Source: Aporrectodea caliginosa (Eukaryota; Annelida; Clitellata; Crassiclitellata; Lumbricidae). Taken from it: a DNA stretch of 64,000 nucleotides. The position numbers were made by a program, and so were the translations under genes. Below are positions 1-13,039 of this stretch, piece after piece. The stretch spans positions 1,822,719 through 1,886,718 of the forward strand of contig JACEVL010000415.1 of NCBI GenBank assembly GCA_020284085.1. Reading direction: 5' to 3'. The notes under the pieces are model-generated. The model was not told where the DNA came from, searched no databases, and saw only the letters and a program-made list of their open reading frames with translations. How positions within the stretch are numbered: the first letter of the stretch is position 1; every line of letters begins with the position of its first letter.

Positions 1-167
1 TTAACATGGATTAGCCTATAGATTAGGTTAGACTGGGTTAGATTAGCTTGGATTTGTATAGAAAGCTGGCTTTGTCGATCGATATGAAGCTTTCGGAGAA
101 GCCTAGTGCACTCGACTAAATTTCCGCCCAATCATCACATCAGCTCTCTGAAGGGCTCCTTTACAAG

Positions 168-384
168 CGCAATACAAATATCCTGATGCGCAAATACACA
201 CTGGCTAACACAGCTTAATTAGGCGCTATACAAATTCTCTTATGCTTAAATACACACTGGCTATCACAGCCTAACTATGCGCTATAGAAATTTTCTTATG
301 CATAAAAACACGCTGACTATCACATCTTAACTAGGCGCCATACAAATTCTTTTATGCGTAAATACACACTGGCTATCACAGTTT
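168..384. repeat. ~70-bp imperfect tandem repeat, about 3-4 units
   Basis: Units share the order GCGCTATACAAATTCT, TTATGC, AAATACACACTGGCTATCACAG. The remainder of 1-830 shows no gene I can support; a 95-codon minus frame at 320-607 overlaps the repeat and is not convincing. Confidence 0.7.
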
Positions 385-837
385 CACCTTTCCTCATTTC
401 GACCTGGTCCGGAAACTGAGAAGGCAGAGGCCTGGATCTTGCGAATTCAATTTGCTGGAGTATAGCGAAGATTAAATCTGTCTCCCTGCTACAGTTCCTG
501 TACTGGCCGCCAGAGGCATCTCTGAGAGTTGCATTAAACTCCCTTGCTTCGCAGTTGAAATCTTGAAATAGATTTATTTGCGTGATAGCACGGCACAGTT
601 TCTTCATTACTTTAACAGGTACAACTGCTGGCTAGCTGCAGGCCACACTGCAGAGACCGTCCATTTATCGTGTAACAAAGAAAGGCCAAAGCACTACTTG
701 CGACTGAAAGTAATGTGACTAATGTCAAGAATTATCAGACACTTACGTAGCCACCAGAGGCATTGACGTTAAGTGTCTAGAGTTGTAAATAAAAGTCAGT
801 GTAATCTATGTCGCCTGTAGACAAATGATGTATTATC

Positions 838-1195
838 TTATACAGAACAATGAACAATACGACTGCATTTTTTATAATTCCCTTCTCCCAAAAGTTCGGA
901 TGTGCACACATGACCATACGATAGAACATCGATGGCGCTGAGCAACTGTGAGCGAAGGACTTGCTCAAGGTCCCTACAAAATGACAATACAATACAATAC
1001 AACTGTACTTTGATATTGCCCTCCTTCCAAAATTCAAAAGGGCACACACGACGATGTCGCAGATCCAGTTATATTGCAGAGTGAGCGAAGGACTTGCTCA
1101 AGGTCCCGCCACAGTAACCGTGTTGGACGAGTATCGAACCCGTACTCTCCGCGTTACAGGCCTAACGCTCTAACCAATCGGCCATCGTGGCCTAT
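838..1195 (-). mobile_element. tRNA-derived SINE (family A), two abutting copies
   Basis: Read on the minus strand, the segment ending at 1195 has a tRNA-like head: an A-box-like GGCCGATTGGTTAGAGCG and a B box GGGTTCGATAC. A body with GACCTTGAGCAAGTCC follows. A second body copy lies at about 940-980. The 3' part (TTGGAAGGAGGGCAATATCA, then TTGTATTGTATT units) is shared with LINE 3' ends elsewhere in the window. Related copies lie near 7.0, 12.6, 14.5, 49.45 and 49.93 kb. Confidence 0.7.
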
Positions 1196-1627
1196 CCATC
1201 CATCCATGTCTCGGCTTGACCTCCCCGGATTCTGACCTGGCACCTGAACGGACCAAACAAGTCGACTGTTGCGGTCTTGATTTGACATAGCGCCGGTGTT
1301 TAAACTGGTATCTCTGACGTGACCATTGTGTGGTGCTGAGAAATTTCGCAGATTTACATTACATTACATTACATTACAATCAATCAATTGTCGTTTATTA
1401 AAAATAAGCTGACAAGTACGCAACTGATGCATTGATAAACTGAGGTCTTATTAGATGTTTGAAGATTAGATAAAGGCAATGTTTAGATACCATTAAAACT
1501 ATCGGCATGTTATACATATTGGACTATTACTGTAATAATTGAGAGAAGAGAATCAATATATATTTTGATAGAAAATTACAGTCATCTTTGTTAGGAAAGG
1601 AAAACCATGGGGACGGGGCGAAGCAAG

Positions 1628-1756
<129 letters not shown>

Positions 1757-1915
1757 TTTTCTTTTTTAAGCGCCTGACAAACGCACTGCGCTGTACATTT
1801 ACATGTTATGCAATTTAAATAATCTTAACTACTAACAGAACAGACAGCCTGCAATACAACGGCGCTAATAGCAGCCTACAAAGCATATCCGTCCCTACGG
1901 GGCTCGAACTTTGTT
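1757..1915 (-). mobile_element. tRNA-derived SINE (family B)
   Basis: On the minus strand this reads GAGCCCCG..GGCGG, ATATGCTTTGTAGGCTGC, TATTAGCGCCG, a GTCAGGCGCTT block, then an ATT tail. It matches the plus-strand copy at 24305-24560 almost block for block. The B box GAGTTCGAGCC is partly preserved at the 1912 end. Confidence 0.75.
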
Positions 1916-2368
1916 AGGAAAGGAAAACCACGGGGACGGGGGCGATGCAAGTATCCTGTAGTAAGGAAAGAAGTGGTCTCTACACTGGCCTAAATGATGT
2001 TGACGTTAATTAAGAAGAACAACTTCATCAGTTAGCCTGCAGACAACAATCAGGAGTCGCTTATGTGATGAGCGCACCTGTGTTAGTGTTTTCTGAAGCG
2101 TTGCGGCCACCAGACCGGAGCCAGGCACTGATTGCGATTGCGTCATACGACACGAATCTATTTTTAATTCACGTCAGGTGATTGATTGACAGGTCGGGCA
2201 AATGACGTCCGTTCTAGAAGGATCGGGGACGTGGTTTGACGTCTCATCGACGACAGCTCTGATTTCAACGGAAGCTGGTCCTACAGTAGCATGTCTGGTG
2301 ACTGACACCTGGATTTCTCCATTTCACTCATTTATCCAACAATCCATCCTTGATTCGTCAGTTCGTCT

Positions 2369-2690
2369 GTCCATCCATCCATCCATCCATCCATCCATCC
2401 ATCCATCCATCCATCCATCCATCCATCCATCCATCCATCCATCCATCCATCCATCCATCCATCCATCCATCCATCCATCCATCCATCCATCCATCCATCC
2501 ATCCATCCATCCATCCATCCATCCATCCATCCATCCATCCATCCATCCATCCATCCATCCATCCATCCATCCATCCATCCATCCATCCATCCATCCATCC
2601 ATCCATCCATCCATCCATCCATCCATCCATCCATCCATCCATCCATCCATACATCCATCCATCCATCCATCCATCCATCCATCCATCAAT
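2369..2690. repeat. (CATC)n microsatellite
   Basis: About 80 near-perfect CATC units, open in all frames (IHPS on plus, MDGW on minus). A smaller satellite of the same motif lies at 2950-2990. These frames are repeat artefacts, not genes. Confidence 0.95.
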
Positions 2691-2872
2691 CTTTGCATTC
2701 ATATAGGCCTAACATGTGAATGCATGGATGCATATATGGATGGATGGATGTTAACCATCTAGCAACAGACTATGTAAAAATAGGTGGGCCTATCCAGCTG
2801 GACTGTGGTCCCTTTTGTGACCAACAGATCATTGTTCCTTGCACAGCGAGATGTTACTTTGTCAATGATTGG

Positions 2873-2912
2873 AGCAATAAATTGATGGTTATGGCTATGG
2901 TTATGGATGGAC
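2873..2912 (+). mobile_element. Retroposon 3' end: AATAAA plus TTATGG repeats
   Basis: CAATAAATTGATGG is followed by GGTTATGGCTATGGTTATGG. The same arrangement of polyadenylation-like signal and TTATGG units occurs at 8400-8440 (plus) and 12173-12212 (minus). Three insertions of one retroposon tail are therefore likely. Confidence 0.5.
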
Positions 2913-3437
2913 TTGAATGCACACATACACATACACATACACATACATTCATCCATCTGTTCATCCATCCATCCATCCATCCTTCCGTTCCATCTATCCG
3001 CTCCTCTCACTGTCTGCTCATGTTCAGTTTAGACAAAGGCTGTAAAAAGAACAGGCACCACTCGCAGACAAAAGGCAACAGTAGCTTCATCTTAACGTTT
3101 AGGTGGCACAGTTTGTTGTCTTATAGAAATTCGTCAGAACCCTGTTAGAAGAAAGTTCGGCTGAGGCACTTAGACGACCGCAGTAATCAGACGACAGGAC
3201 AACCCCCTCTTCATATTCACACCTTTTGTGAGGCACACAAAAGGCGCTATACTAATTGTGCCGTCATACAAACACCTGACTGCATGTCTCGACTTACGGC
3301 AGAGCTAGCGTTGCTTGCAGCTAGATAAGCATATGACTCTATTATACAAAGAAACTCGGCCACTTCATCTGCCAATCAGTTGAGCCGGAACAACACACAA
3401 GGAACATGTCCAATCTTTTCATCTAGAACCACACAAC

Positions 3438-3840
3438 ATGATCTCCTCTCTTCTTCTTCTTCCGGATTATTCTCCACTTTCTTCTTCTCATCCTCCTCTC
3501 CTATCAAATTCCCCTCCTCCTCCTCCTGCTAATCCTCTTTGCTCTATTCCACCTCCTCTTCCTCTCATTCGCCCTCCAATTCTTCCTCCGCCTCTTCCTC
3601 TTTTTCCTATTGTTCCTTCTGCTCTTCCACCAAGTTATCCCCTTCCCTCATATTCCTGCTTCCCCTATTCTTCCTTCTGTCCCTCATCTTCCCATTCCTC
3701 CTCCTTCTCTTAATCCCAGTCTACTTTCAATTCCTCTTCTTCCAATTTCTGTCCCTTCTCCTATTCCACTTCCTCCTCCCCTCTCTCCCTTCCAACGTTT
3801 CCTCTTACCTGCCACCTTTCTCCATAATCCCTTCCATAGC
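3438..3840. repeat. Pyrimidine-rich low-complexity tract (plus strand)
   Basis: About 400 bp dominated by CTC, TTC and CCT runs. Open frames through it are Ser/Pro/Leu-rich composition artefacts. Confidence 0.8.
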
Positions 3841-4081
3841 AGTTGCACCCGAGGAGCAGATAATCCTCTGGCCAGTGGATTCGGACCAGTCATCCTCCCT
3901 CATCTCTGAAACCCCGGTGACTTTCTTACCTACTAATTTCACACTCGGCAACGGCGGCGCCAGGTCTCCTAGAAATGGCGTCAAGGCGCCATATTCGCCG
4001 CTCAACCTGCCAAACGCTACTACAGACACATTCCCAGGGATATAACACGCAGTTGCAAGCGAATCACTATAATTGTACACC

Positions 4082-4083
<2 letters not shown>

Positions 4084-4133
<50 letters not shown>
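4084..4133. repeat. (TA)n microsatellite
   Basis: Uninterrupted TA run. The following 4140-4740 holds AT-rich sequence with no gene I can support. Confidence 0.95.
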
Positions 4134-4141
<8 letters not shown>

Positions 4142-4738
4142 AAAACACCATGTCGCCAATAACATATATATATATTATAGACGAACTTGGTATATATATA
4201 ACATAATTATGTGATCGTAGATGCAGCTAAATATATTGCACGGTTCTATAAATATACTGAGTGGCATGTTGGCCAATTGGTTGTGTTCAATTTTTGATGA
4301 CGTGTTGGATTGTTTCTCTGGAGCGATGGGACCATTAGACACGAAACAGATGGATGGACGGACGGAGGAAGTGGAGGGGAGGGGACGGGGTGGAGGCAGG
4401 GCAGGGAAGAGGAGGGAGGAGAGGAGAAGGGAGGGGACGTCATGTATCGTGTAATATTAATTTGTCATTTAATTAAAGAATTAATTAATTAATTAAAACT
4501 ATTGGTTTCGGTGCGCCATCTGTTGATGCCTTGTGCATTAGACAACGGCGCAATAGAAGCTGTAGATTAATTTAATTAATGTGAGGTTAGAGCGGAGGTT
4601 TCTCGTTGACATGCGTGAGTTTCGTGGATGCATGCGGTTTCGCGTGATTTAATGCAATCGAGATAGTTTTCATTTTTTTAAGATATATAAATTAATCAGC
4701 GATTTGCGTGATTCTAACAAATGCGACTTCGAGCACCG

Positions 4739-5140
4739 TATCACCTGATTCACCTGAAGTCATTTGATTCACCTGAAGTCATTTGATTCACCTGAAGTCA
4801 TTTGATTCACCTGAAGTCATTTGATTCACCTGAAGTCATTTGATTTACCTGAAGTCATTTGATTTACCTGAAGTCATTTGATTCACCTGAAGTCATTTGA
4901 TTCACTTCAAGTCATTTGATTCACCTGAAGTCATTTGATTCACTTCAAGTCATTTGATTCACCTGAAGTCATTTCTTTCCCCTGAAATCATTTGATTCAC
5001 CTGAAGTCATTTGATTCTCTTTAAGTCATTTGATTCACCTGAAGTCATTTGATTCACCTGAAGTCATTTGATTCACCTGAAGCCATTTGATTCACCTGAA
5101 GTCATCTAATTCACTTGAAAACACTTAATTCACCTGCATC
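4739..5140. repeat. 19-bp minisatellite, about 20 units
   Basis: The unit CACCTGAAGTCATTTGATT repeats head to tail, with unit divergence rising toward the 3' edge (e.g. CACTTCAAG and CCCCTGAAA variants). Confidence 0.95.
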
Positions 5141-5627
5141 ATCTTATCAGCTGCACCTTTAGCATGGCCCTGGGAATATCACTTGCCTTTAGAGCATCTG
5201 TCATTCTCTGACCTGCATGTCTTCGAACCTCCCTGCTTCAAATTCAATTGCCTATCTCTCATTCCCTTGAGCACACCATTCCATCTCTCCATCTCTCCAT
5301 CCCTCCAACCATTAATCCATTCTGTCTGTCTGTCCATCCATTCATTTATTTATCCATTCCTCTATTTATTCCATCTATCTTTCCATCCTGCATCCGACCA
5401 TCCATCCTACTTTCCATCCATCCATTCATCCATCCATGTGTTATTTCATCTGTGCATTCAGTTTATTCTCTTCGAAACTCGAAGTCCTGCTTTTTTCCTG
5501 TTTCAACAAATAGATCCATCAGTCTTTGATGACGATCATGATTCGGTTCGGAATGATCATATCGTTCGGATCGAACTGATGATGATGACGATGATGATGA
5601 TAATCATCACCGTCAACTCAACGTTTA

Positions 5628-6050
5628 TCTCACCCTTAATTCCACCCTTTGCCCCACCGTTTATCCCACCCTTTGCCCTACCCTTTATTCCACCCTTTGC
5701 CCCACCGTTTATCATACCCTTTACCCCACCGTCTCACCCTTTGTCCCACCGTTTCTTCCACCCTTTGCCCCACCCTTTATTCCACCCTTTACCCACCGTT
5801 TATTCCACCGTTTGCCCCACAGCCTATCCACCCCTTGCCCCACCGTTTCTACCACTCTGTCCCCCACTATTTATCCCACACTTTACCCCACGGTTTATCC
5901 CACCCTTTGCCCCACCGTTTCTCCCACCCCTTGGCCGACCCTTTGCCCCACTGTTTATCCAACCCTTTGCCCCGCCGTTTATTCCACCCTACGTCCCACC
6001 CTATGCTCCACCGTTCACCCCTCCCCTTGGCCGACCCTTTGCCCCACTCA
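5628..6050. repeat. 12/24-bp degenerate minisatellite (CCACCCTTTGCC / CCACCGTTTATC)
   Basis: Alternating 12-mers encode Pro-Pro-Phe-Ala/Ile runs in one plus frame that stays open from 5183 to 6061. The codon pattern follows the DNA repeat, two frames are open together, and flanking codons are CATC/CTGT microsatellite. I read it as a minisatellite rather than a gene. Confidence 0.75.
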
Positions 6051-6494
6051 CAGCCACTTGATGACGATGACGCTGTTGTCGAGCAGACGACAATATTTGG
6101 CGCGCAAATAGAGCAGACGATTGCAACGGAGAACGAGAGACGACTTGGCAATTCCGTCCGCAAGATTCCTCCTTCCTCCATTTCCTTCCAATCCTTCGTC
6201 TCTCTTTCATTCCTCCTTCCTCCATTTTCCCGTCTCTACTTCGTTCTCCCTCTTTCCCTCTCTTCTTCTCTCATTACTGTCTCTGCTGTGAGCCCTCGTC
6301 ATATTTGCCCTGGCTTCCGCACCGGAGCCATTCACCCTTACCCTGGGGTATGCGGAATAATATCAAGCATAATGAGGGAAAATTAAAAAGAGGAATAGGC
6401 AGACGAAGAGTCAGAGACAGAGACATAGAGACACAAACAGGGAAACTATAGAAAGGTATACAAAGAGACAGAATAAGACAGATTAGGCCTATAA

Positions 6495-6620
6495 TCTAAT
6501 CTAATCTAATCTAAGCCTATCTAATCCTGTCTAATTAACCCTATTTAAGCTAATCCAATCCAATATAATCCAATCCAATCTAATCTAATCTCATTTAATC
6601 TAATCTAATCTAACCCAAAA
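6495..6620. repeat. (TAATC)n degenerate pentanucleotide repeat
   Basis: Repeated TAATC/CAATC units, partly decayed. Confidence 0.8.
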
Positions 6621-6984
6621 TCTAGCGATTTCCACAGCTTCATTACAATATTGCGCAAGGCGTGAATCAATCAATTTAATGAAATGCAATTCGTTGGAGA
6701 GGTTTGGGGAAAAATTTCAGAAGATCAATCAGGTTAGCCAAGTCGAAAAAAGAGACGAATCTGTAGCTAAGATCCCGCTCTGAAACAGCACGTGTACTCT
6801 GGCAGTGCCAGTCCAAAGCCTGGAGAAGGAGGAGGGCGACGCTAATCATCGTTGTTATGACACAGTGTCGCTAAACAGCAACTAACCAACACTCAGAGAA
6901 CTAGGTACTTATCGAATACCAGAGTCCAAAGACAAAAGAACAACAGCTTACATAATTATAATAGGGCACAAAAGTAGGCTATAA

Positions 6985-7075
6985 TTATTGGTGGGACACG
7001 GTAGCCGCTTCGTTAGAGCGCTCGCCTTGAAACGCGGAGCATACGGGTTCGAGACTTTCCTAAGACAGCCACTGT
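6985..7075 (+). mobile_element. SINE family A, tRNA-like head
   Basis: CGGTAGCCGCTTCGTTAGAGCG (A-box region) and GGGTTCGAGAC (B box) are in tRNA spacing, with an anticodon-arm-like CTTGAAACGCGGAG between them. It breaks into GTAGGGACCTTAAGG and then abuts LINE-derived sequence. Confidence 0.65.
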
Positions 7076-7119
7076 GTAGGGACCTTAAGGGCACAAAAGT
7101 AGGCTATAATTACCACGAT

Positions 7120-7310
7120 TGCTCAAACTCGATCCTTTGCCATCATTGGGCCCTCTTTATGGAATGCCCTTCCCTTCACTTTGCGTGAGACTTTCCTTTC
7201 GGGATCATTGTCTCCATCTCTCTCTCCTTAAAACCTATTTCTTCTCTCGGGGTTATCGCACTGGAAGCGCTACTGAATGGCCTCGGCTGTGAGCGGCGCT
7301 ATATAAATTA
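7120..7310 (+). mobile_element. LINE 3' end fragment (CR1/L2/Jockey-like ORF2 tail)
   Basis: One frame reads RSFAIIGPSLWNALPFTLRE, the typical final segment of CR1/L2/Jockey-type reverse-transcriptase ORFs. A stop and a 3' UTR ending GGCGCTATATAAATTA follow. It is 5'-truncated, with no RT core present. Confidence 0.7.
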
Positions 7311-7489
7311 CTAATTACACTACATTACATTAAGCAAGTCCTTCAATCAATTGCTCGGTTTAGTCGATTGATGATTGGTCATTCAATAGTAGCGCTTAAT
7401 TGCGTTTTAATAATAATAATAAATTTTATTACTATTATTATTATTTTTCATTCTCTTGAAATTGGATATAATAATGCGATAACTGTCAT

Positions 7490-7516
7490 TTAATTTATTT
7501 ATTTATTATTTATTTA

Positions 7517-7608
<92 letters not shown>
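7490..7608. repeat. (ATT)n microsatellite
   Basis: Perfect ATT array preceded by ATTT-rich sequence. Confidence 0.95.
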
Positions 7609-7610
<2 letters not shown>

Positions 7611-7877
7611 GAGTAAGAGTCTTAACGGCTGGACGAGTATGGAAAAGACCTACTTTAAAAAAAGAAATAGTGAACGCAATCTACCTTTGTACTGGTTGAC
7701 ATTTTGTAGGGTTTCAGAAGTAGGCTATGCTGATGTTTACTGTTTTGCGGTTTATTCTCTTCTATTGTCTAGCCGTCACTCACTAAGAATTTCATTGTGA
7801 TGTCTTTGCATTGATATTTCTTGTTGTCTAGCATAACAGCTGTAAGAGTCGTGGCACAGTTGATATTATTCCAGGCA

Positions 7878-7904
7878 CGTGTGTGTGTTTGTGTGTGTGT
7901 GTGC

Positions 7905-7974
<70 letters not shown>

Positions 7975-8150
7975 ATGTGTGTGTGCATGTGTGTGTGTGT
8001 GTGTGTATGTGTGCATGTGTGTGTGTGTTTGTGTGTGTGTAGGTGTGTGTGTGTGTGTGCATGTGTGTGTGTGTGTGTGTGTGTGTCTGTGTGTGTTGTG
8101 TGTGTGTGTGTGACATGTGTGTGTGTGTACGTGTGTGTGTGTGTGCTTGA
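7878..8150. repeat. (TG)n microsatellite with TGCA and TGTA interruptions
   Basis: About 270 bp of TG repeats. All frames through it (VCVC / THTH) are artefacts. Confidence 0.95.
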
Positions 8151-8254
8151 AACAAGCTGACTATGAGTGTATTGATGTATAGGCACATTTGCATAAGCTT
8201 TAAAATGTCAAAAACTGATTATAACTAGCTAAATAATTAAGTTATATTGAACCC

Positions 8255-8440
8255 AGGTGTAATTGAACCAAACCTGCCCCTGCTATATCCCTCGAAGAAA
8301 GGATGACCCTGTTAAGAGGGACCTTGGTCCTTTTAAGGTTTTCTTTCCCTTTTGTTCTCTGACATCCTTTATTCTACTTATTGATTGTATTTCAGTTTGT
8401 TTGTTTTATGGGATCAATAAATTTTATGGTTATGGTTATG
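8255..8440 (+). mobile_element. Retroposon 3' end with AATAAA and TTATGG tail
   Basis: GATCAATAAATTTTATGG leads into GGTTATGGTTATG at the right edge. The upstream sequence (CCCTGTTAAGAGGGACCTTGG) resembles a 3' UTR. The tail type is shared with 2873-2912 and 12173-12212. Confidence 0.5.
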
Positions 8441-8469
8441 AGCGAAGAAATTTCAAGCTATCGATTACC

Positions 8470-8670
8470 ACTAGTAGCAAAATGAGTAGGAAATGGAAGG
8501 GAAAGAGGAGAGAGGAAAGAGTAATAAGAAGGAAAAGGGAGATGATAAAAGGAGGAGGAGGAGGAGGAGGAGGAGGAAAAGAGAGGAGAGTAATAAGAAG
8601 GAGGAGGTGGTGGAAGAAGAAGAGGAGGAGGAGGAGGGGAGAAGGAGGAGTAGGAGAAAGAGATTAAAAC
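8470..8670. repeat. Purine-rich (GGA/GAA) tract
   Basis: G/A-only low-complexity strand. Similar but less pure purine sequence continues to about 9000. Confidence 0.8.
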
Positions 8671-8673
8671 AAG

Positions 8674-10250
8674 ATTAATGATCAATGTGGAGTTACAAGA
8701 TGAGGAGAAGGTAAAGAGAGGTGGAAGACGAGGATGAACGAGGAGAGCTAAGGAATATTAGATTAGTAGGGAGTACAATAAGAGGATGAAAACGAGATAC
8801 AAGAATTTTAAGAAGATGAAGAGAAATAGAGGAGTATCACTATAAGAGTGATGCAGAGGAAAGAAGATGCCTGGGTGGAGATGCAAGAATTTTAAGAAGA
8901 TGACGAACAGAAATAAACGCAGATCCCTAAGAATTTTAAGATGACGAAGAGAAACAGATGAAGATAGAGTGACGCAGAGGAAGAAGATGCCTGGATGGAG
9001 TCTGTCCCACGGCAAGCCACAGCGCCATAACTCCTGGACGCATTTACGACGCCATGAAGAAGCTGGTCCCTGCATTCTCCTCCTCCTCCTCCGTCTCTCC
9101 CTCTCTCCCTCCCGGCGTCGCTTTGAACGGAGGAGTCAGTCGGACGGTCGACCGAGCATCGAGACCTGGTCGCCCTTGAACATATTTACGCTAAGACTCC
9201 GAATGATGCAAAAGAAGAACAGATGCAACAACAACAGCAGCAGCAGCAGCATCACCAGCTGCAGAAGCAGACCCCACCATCTGCATCTCAACTACGGATA
9301 TACAATGCGAAGATCTGCTAAGCGCAGACACTTCTGCTGTCTGGCATTCAAAGACATTTCTGCCTCGAGACCCAAAAGCAATGAACAACCACTTCTGTTC
9401 GTGTTCCCAATCAGACACGATTTATATACGACCGTGAGCCAAGTAAGTCCCATGCTAGACAGCCGATGGCCACACAACGTTTTATAGACCTCGAATGCAA
9501 CAACACTTCTAGAGAGCAACAGTAGCTTCGGGGCAGGGCGGCCGAACGAACCCTTGACGCGTGGGGTCCACGCCATATCCCGTAATTGTTTACACGGGGA
9601 GTAGGAGGCAATGGCCCGGCTAATGAGCCGCACTGCGGGGCATCGCTGTGAAAGCATGGATGGCAGTCATGGCACTACCAGTTGCTAATTCTTTACCGGT
9701 GCTAAACAACGTAAAAAATAGACCTCTCTCTGCCAGTTTCAGTGCAGTTCAAAGTAACGCTTTCGTCTGTACCACTGAAAGTATACCACTGCTGTTATCA
9801 CTCTCGGTAACACTCGCCGTTCTTAGTGCAATTCAAGTACCACTTTCATTAGTAGGCCTACCATTCCAAACAGTATACTGTGATTTCCGCTCTCAGTACT
9901 GCACACTATCATTCTCAGTACAATTCAAAGTACCACTCTCATTATTACCATGCAAAGTACCAGTCTCAGTACCAAGCTGAGTACCAGTCTCAGTACCAAT
10001 CTGTATCGTTGTCAAGATCTTTGGCAAGCTCTTCGAGGCATGCAAGATGAAGGAAATTTCCCGCATACTTCAAGAAAGGACAAAAAAACTAGGCCTAATA
10101 CATTTCACTGTGAGGTAAAAAAAAAGAGTGCGATGAAATTAAATAGAAGCGAAAGCAATCTGCAGCAGAGAAATCCAGGGCTAAATAAATAAGGCTAAGT
10201 GCAGATGTTTGTATAAACTTTATATAGCTTGCGATTTTAAGCATGTAGAA
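8674..10250. other. No supported gene; one unassigned open frame
   Basis: A minus frame at 9292-9657 (121 codons) has mixed composition and no simple repeat, but no domain I recognise. An overlapping plus frame at 8969-9487 runs through CTC and CAG repeats. Neither start, splice site nor conserved motif supports either. From 9650 to 9990 there are short degenerate AGTACCA-type repeats. Confidence 0.3.
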
Positions 10251-10296
10251 TTGTAGATTGATTAACACAGATCAGATTAGGTTGATTAACTTAGAT

Positions 10297-10672
<376 letters not shown>

Positions 10673-11569
10673 CTTCCCTCGGTTCCCTATTTCAAGCACA
10701 TGCATGGGGCACGTAATAGCACAGTGTTCAGCGTAATGGAATGCCAACCCAGAAATCTAGGGTATACGCTATAGCCCCACCCAGACCATTGATTGGATGA
10801 CACACGTCGTCTCTCTGTCCCATCATGCAAATCGACGTCGCCGCATAGATCCGTGCCTAAGGTGTAGCAGCATCTACCTTATATGCGTAGATCTATGCAA
10901 CGGGGCCGACTGCATCAGCGACGGCGGCGAGAGACGGCGTCTTAGACGAACGGACGGCGCACGTTCGAGATCTCTCATTCGTTGCCGATGACACGTTCCC
11001 ATGCACCGCACCACCGTCGGCCGATCGATGAATCACTGGCGAGGCCCCCACCCTCGTGCCACTCCATCGATCACATAGACCCCTCCCCACCCCTCACGCG
11101 CATACATACGCACCAAAGATCGATTCCTGCGGTCGATGCCGTGTTTGGAGATTTGAATCCGTTCCCTGCGATTGTTCAGCAGAAGCGCAAAGAAGCCTCC
11201 TTCCTTCCTTCCTTCCTTCCGTCCGTCTCACCCTCTCTCCCTTCCTTCCTTTATTCCCTCCTATCTCCACCGTGCTGCGTACCTGGAGACGCTGTCCTTG
11301 AAGGCTGACACTTATCGTCCATTTAGCGGTCTGCCCTGCCTTAGATCGGATTCGCTTTGTCTATACATGGTGCCATAATGGAATCAGATCCAGTCACGCA
11401 CCATTTCATTCCATCAAGCTACTTATAGAGGCGCTCATAAAGATGGAGCGCCGGCAGCCAAGACTTGCGCTATATAATTGCCATGTCAGTCGTTAGCGTT
11501 AATTGCAAATTGCGCAATCAGGTAATTAAGGTAGTATGTAAGAGGGCTGATAAAAGAACACTACGCAAT

Positions 11570-11930
11570 CAGAACAGGACACCAGACCATATCAGAACAT
11601 ATTAGAGCACTACACTAAATCAAATCAGAACATGACACGGTGACACCATTCATATCAGAACACTACACTTAATCATATCAGAGCTCTACACAAACCATAT
11701 CTGAACACTACTTCAGACCATAATTATCATAACACTACTTCAGACCATATCAGAACACTACTTCAGACCATATCAGAACACTACTTCAGACCATATCAGA
11801 ACACTACTTCAGACCATATCAGAACACTACTTCAGACCATAATTATCATAACACTACTTCAGACCATATCAGAACACTACTTCAGACCATATAAGAACAC
11901 TACTTCAGATCATATCATAACACTACTGTA
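11570..11930. repeat. 23-bp minisatellite (CAGAACACTACTTCAGACCATAT)
   Basis: At least eight good units between 11700 and 11925. Degenerate units extend to 11570, and isolated ones recur at about 12120-12170 and 12415-12460. Confidence 0.9.
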
Positions 11931-12172
11931 GTGTCTTGAGAACATATTCGTCATACGAACTATAGCAACTTGGATGCAATGTACAGGTACGGTTAGAGAT
12001 AGTTGGAGACCAGTTCGACATAAGACATCACTGGGCACGTTAACCAGTTGGTTTTAAGCACTTTGCTGGTTTTAACGAATATCGGAATGAGTCGGAAATA
12101 AAACGTTATAAAACAATACAACTGCATCAGACCATATCAGAACACTACATCAGAACATATGATATCAGAACA

Positions 12173-12212
12173 CTATTACCATAACCATAACCACGCTTTT
12201 ATTGAAACCAGT
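12173..12212 (-). mobile_element. Retroposon 3' end, minus orientation
   Basis: The minus strand reads TTCAATAAAAGCGTGGTTATGG followed by another TTATGG. This is the same AATAAA-(TTATGG)n tail seen twice on the plus strand. Confidence 0.5.
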
Positions 12213-12494
12213 TGATCAAAAGGTTTGACAAGAGCGATGATAAACGATGATCAATCAATCAATCGATCAATTTTCGTTTATTCCAATCTGACAGAACGCA
12301 GCTTGTTAATGTTGGTTCAAAGGGAGAGTCCTAAAAGGGTCTAAGCCCCACTGACAAGGGTCACCCTAAAGTAAAGTAACGCTATTAATAAGGAGGTCGT
12401 GAAATATCTAAACATCAGACCATCACAACACTGCACATCAGACCATATCAGAGCAGTACGTATACCAAACCAAACTATTTTATTGAAACCAGTT

Positions 12495-12685
12495 GATTTA
12501 TCATTAGGCATTTATTAAGCGCCACTATCTAACGACCAACATCAATCGACGTCACGGAGCAGCTGTGAGTGAAGGACTTACTTAAGGTCCCTACACAGCA
12601 ACCGTCTCAGAGGAGGTTCTAATCCGTACCCTCTGCATTGCAAGGCAAGCGCACTCTTACCAATCGGTCATCATGTCTCTGGTGT
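12495..12685 (-). mobile_element. SINE family A, near full length
   Basis: The minus strand has a tRNA-like head (GACCGATTGGTAAGAGTGCG, decayed B box), then GTAGGGACCTTAAGTAAGTC, the GCTCCGTGACGTCGATTGATG block, and a GGCGCTTAATAAATGCC 3' end. Confidence 0.65.
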
Positions 12686-12854
12686 TTATAAGGACCTGCT
12701 TTAACCAATCGGCAAGCGTATTTCCCCCATTTACTTATTCTTCGGCCATCCATTAAGCTCGCGTGAAGTCCAGGGAGCCAATCGACTGGAAATCCGGCTT
12801 ACACGATGGACAGCAAGTAAGCTGCAGGAGGCGAATTTACCAGTGACTCAATAA

Positions 12855-12915
12855 CAGTCTATTGATTAGGGTGCTGCACTGCCAATTCAGAGGCCGCGGG
12901 TTCAAATCCCCCACA
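12855..12915 (+). mobile_element. tRNA-like sequence (SINE head or tRNA pseudogene)
   Basis: CTATTGATTAGGGTGCTGCACT (A-box region) and GGGTTCAAATCCCC (B box) have tRNA spacing. No matching acceptor stem is visible, so I do not call a functional tRNA. Confidence 0.45.
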
Positions 12916-12981
12916 AGCAAAAGCGATATCTCGGTTTCTGCTCCACATGCACCCTCTAACGAACGCGAAATTGGTGCATCG

Positions 12982-12998
12982 ATGATGACGATGATGAC

Positions 12999-13039
<41 letters not shown>

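Noticed and set aside
2202..2762. Long IHPS/MDGW open frames on both strands
   Set aside because: They are a perfect CATC tetranucleotide array, and every frame on both strands is open.
4739..5140. CRISPR-like regular repeats
   Set aside because: The 19-bp units abut without spacers in a eukaryotic context, so this is a minisatellite.
5183..6061. 292-codon Pro/Phe repeat protein
   Set aside because: The repeat is a 12-bp DNA unit open in more than one frame and flanked by CATC and CTGT microsatellite, with no start context, signal peptide or splice support.
6990..7060. A functional tRNA gene
   Set aside because: A and B boxes are present but no acceptor stem pairs, and the same head recurs with SINE bodies.
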